DNA of 64,000 nucleotides from Glandiceps talaboti (lineage: Eukaryota > Hemichordata > Enteropneusta > Spengelidae), in the NCBI RefSeq assembly GCF_964340395.1, contig NC_135559.1:16674050-16738049 (forward strand), in the 5' to 3' direction. Under the pieces are notes generated by a model. The model made no database searches. It was not told the DNA's origin and saw only the letters and a list, made by a program, of their open reading frames with translations. Both the position numbers and the translations under genes were made by a program. The first letter of the stretch is position 1. The number at the start of each line of letters is the position of its first letter. Shown here piece after piece: positions 61,328 through 64,000 of the stretch.

Positions 61328-63480
61328 TTATATCAGGCCAGATATTAGGAGGGATAACGACCTAACTCAATCAGGCAAGCTATGTTGGATGCTTTACAGT
61401 TTACATTTAGTAGGAATTTGCAGAACTGTATGTGTAATTTTTCCATTTGAGTTGAAAATTTCGTTAGGTTTTGAGACTGGTTTATGTTTTCATGTGCCCA
61501 CCATCTCACTACAGTATAGCAAAATGGGTTTCACCACCAAATCAATTATTTTAAGATTTAGTTAGATAGGTATAGTTGTTTCTAAAAAGAGGTCTTGTTT
61601 GTTTTAGTTTAAATAGTGCCTTCAGTGCTCTATATATTAGGTCATCTTGTGCCCTGTGTAGTTTTCCTGCAGTGCTCAATTTTATGGCAAGGTGAGTGTA
61701 AGCGGGGACACATTCTAGTACTTAGTTGTTTATGTAGAATTTAAATTTCTCTAGGCAGTTTCCTTCCTTATTAAAAATCACAATCTTTGATTAAACAATA
61801 TTTGTGCCATTTTTCACAGATTTCGACTGACTTTAGGGTATTTTAATTTACATATATAATAAATAGTAGAAGCTAAAGCCATCCCCTTGTCTAATACCTC
61901 TCGGAATTGAAAATTGGCTGATCATACCATTTTTGCCTAACACATCCAATTGCGTTTGAAAATATATCTTTGATTACTTTATAAAAACGTCATATGATAC
62001 AATTTTGTCTATTTGTTGGATAAAAACCTTCATGCCAAATTGAGTCAAAGGCTTTATTCAGATCGATAAAACATGAAAAATCTAATTATCCTTACCTTGG
62101 TATTTTATAATTAACTAGTTAATAACAAATGGTACTGAATTTAGGTAGAAAGCAAACTAGTTTTTTTTTATTATATTATTTTTTGTCATTGAATTTAATT
62201 GATGCCATTTTATCAATTTGTTGGAAAACCATGTTCATGCCAAATTGAGTCAAAGGATTCATTCAGATCGATAAAATATGAAAAATCTATTTATCCTTAC
62301 CTTGGTATTTTGTGATTAACTGGTTAATAACAAATGTGCTCTCACTGGTACTGAATTTAGGTAGAAAGCAAACCAGTTCTTTTATTATAATATTATTTTT
62401 TGTCATTGAATTCACCAACCCTCTGTTTCAGGACCGAAGTAAAAAGTTTACTCGAAAAATGTTCGGAATAATTACTGGACGAATCGGGAATGACTTAGCT
62501 TATGATATCAGAAACGAAAAGTATGATGTCACGATAGTTACTGGGATCTGTCTTGTCTCCCTTTTCATAGATCGATCGGTTTAATTAAACCCATATTCAA
62601 GTAGCTAGGGAAATGACCACTTATAATAATTAGATTAAAAGGTTTTTGAGTGTGTTTAATAAGTCTGTTCCTGCTGACTGTAATCATTTCAGTGGTTATA
62701 TTATCTATTCCAGGTGGGTTGTTTTTGTGGTTGAGTATACTTATTGGTGAACTGCTTAGGTTTTATAGTTTGTTTCACTTTTAAAGTCTCACTTTTTTAA
62801 ACAGCCCTGTGTTGTAGTTTTTGTTTTGTTTGTAACAGCTAATTCTCGATTGATGATTGAATGGGTCTGTGCTCAGATTAATTGAGATATTTTTTGTGTG
62901 TACCATGTTTGCTTTCTGGGCTCCGAGTGTTTTAACCTTTGCCTGCTGCCTCGTGATTAAAGTTATCACAATCTTCTCTCTCAAAGTTCTTAGCAAGTAC
63001 TAAAACGTCATGGACAGTACTACTACTTTTTGTCTGGTGGCATGTGAATTTACCCTAGAGTCATTGGGGCAGCGACCATTGAGAATTACAATTTCTGAAG
63101 AGATACACAGATCCAGAAATAATTCACCATATTGTTGTTGTTTTTTGTAATGTCCTGTGACTGACTCAGTTTCAAATGTGTGGTGGATGCCGATGAGTGA
63201 TAATCCAGGTTTGGATGAATCACAGTATCGTTTTACATTTAATATGGGCATTGCAATCACTTGGATGATTTGTCCTAACTTAAAATATTTTACGACATCT
63301 TTTTTTCTAGTAGCTGATTCAGATTAGTGTCTTTCCTTTTGAAGATGCTGGAGGCTTGAGGACTCATATACGCAGTGCAAACACATATATTTTCGTCTAA
63401 ATCAAACTTTTATCAAGGCGAGTCCAGATAAAGTCCTCACAGCAGCTTTTCGTTTGTTTTATTCCATGTTAACACTTTTG

Positions 63481-63481
<1 letters not shown>
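61328..63481 (-). pseudogene. Old LINE ORF2, B4
   Basis: Copy of 12236-14389; empty young-LINE site at 62582-62586; a private T-to-G change near 62929. Confidence 0.78.
61996..62412. repeat. 205-bp tandem duplication, B4
   Basis: Copies begin at 61996 and 62201. Confidence 0.88.

Positions 63482-63525
<44 letters not shown>
63482..63525. repeat. (CA)22 microsatellite, B4
   Basis: Same length as in B1. Confidence 0.98.
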
Positions 63526-63527
<2 letters not shown>

Positions 63528-63631
63528 GACACAATTCACAGCTGATAATACAGCCAATAGAAGCAGGTTTTCAGGCGTTTGATTGACATCAAAATGCATG
63601 CATAAAAAGGAAACATTGTGTTCACAATGTC

Positions 63632-63715
63632 TATATTCATAACCATGATTTCCACTTGGTGTTGAGTGCATAGTTTTTCTCTCGTTGATCCAGCCAGTGT
63701 TAATCTCACCCAGGT
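63632..63715. repeat. Left arm of the 84-nt inverted repeat, B4
   Basis: The right arm would lie beyond the window end. Confidence 0.8.
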
Positions 63716-64000
63716 CACTTGATTTATATTTGTTTGCTTGTTACCATTACCTATCACAGATACAAACAAGACCATAAATTGCAGTGTTTGTGTTTTGTAT
63801 GTTAGGACTTGGTATGAATAGGACAACACCTACATCCCCAGCCCTTCTCTACCCTATGCTAAATTATACAACATTATAAGATAACCACATGTTTTCTTTG
63901 TCTAAAGTGAATGCTCTGAGAAGCATTATAATTAGTTTGTAACTGAAACAACCACCATAGTTGCACAAGTATGGCTATAATTCATGTCATAAAACTGTAC

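Larger units (their letters stand above)
52838..64000. repeat. Higher-order repeat unit 4, truncated by the window end
   Basis: A4 52838-60498 and the first 3.5 kb of B4 (60499-64000). This unit lacks the 2414-bp MITE-1, so A4 is 7661 bp rather than about 10.1 kb. It also lacks the 1-bp frameshift shared by units 1-3 in the young LINE, and has a private 12-bp deletion near 54702. Confidence 0.95.
60499..64000. repeat. Half-unit B4, partial
   Basis: Fourth B copy, cut off by the window end before the 656-bp B-only block and the minisatellite. It shares the gttt expansion and (CA)22 with B1. Confidence 0.9.

Noticed and set aside
1-64000. Assembly duplication as sole explanation of the four units
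   Set aside because: Units differ by a 2414-bp insertion, several indels, microsatellite lengths and many substitutions. An assembly error cannot be fully excluded without reads, but simple duplication is not supported.
1-64000. CRISPR array or prokaryotic operon
   Set aside because: No short regularly spaced direct repeats with unique spacers; the 40-bp minisatellite has no spacers. Gene content is eukaryotic LINE and MITE.

Overview
The window is eukaryotic repeat DNA with no intact cellular gene. It is AT-rich by eye, the only long reading frames are decayed non-LTR retrotransposon proteins, and it carries long (CA)n tracts and non-autonomous inverted-repeat DNA transposons. ORF1 plus EN-RT LINEs of the CR1/L2/Jockey type, TTAA and TWA target duplications and many tacatgta-like words would fit a marine invertebrate such as a mollusc or cephalochordate, but the species cannot be fixed from this sequence.

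The whole window is one tandem array with a period of about 17.2 kb. Three complete periods start at 1290, 18509 and 35674, a fourth (52838-64000) is cut by the window end, and 1-1289 is the tail of a preceding unit. Each unit is itself a diverged dimer, a higher-order repeat. Half-unit A (about 10.1 kb in units 1-3, 7.7 kb in unit 4) and half-unit B (about 5.45 kb) are paralogous copies of one ancestral monomer of roughly 4 kb. That monomer is built around an old, badly decayed LINE (minus strand) interrupted by a (CA)n tract. Units match each other almost perfectly; A and B differ visibly.

Later events can be ordered because the array holds both filled and empty versions of each site. (1) A 5'-truncated younger LINE (3.8 kb, ORF1 + EN-RT ORF2, minus strand) inserted into the RT part of the old LINE in A only, with TAATT duplications; B keeps the empty site. 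(2) A 2414-bp foldback DNA element (MITE-1, about 553-bp terminal inverted repeats, TTAA or TA duplication) inserted into the endonuclease region of the young LINE in units 1, 2 and 3. Unit 4 keeps the uninterrupted site and therefore shows a 738-codon EN-RT frame. (3) A 1.65-kb element (MITE-2, GGGACCGGTCAG termini, TAA duplication) lies at every B-to-A junction, while the A-to-B junction is its empty site. (4) B alone gained two blocks of about 650 bp, one holding a weak candidate exon, a 205-bp internal tandem duplication, a 40-bp minisatellite and two inverted repeats.

The young LINE is dead in all units: the same nonsense codons lie in ORF1 and ORF2 in all four, and units 1-3 also share a 1-bp frameshift. 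The array therefore amplified an already inactive locus. Shared variants give conflicting groupings: unit 4 stands apart for MITE-1 and the frameshift, while 1+4 versus 2+3 holds elsewhere. A short patch in A4 carries B-type bases. Both point to exchange between copies. I see no new enzyme system; the notable object is the composite higher-order array.
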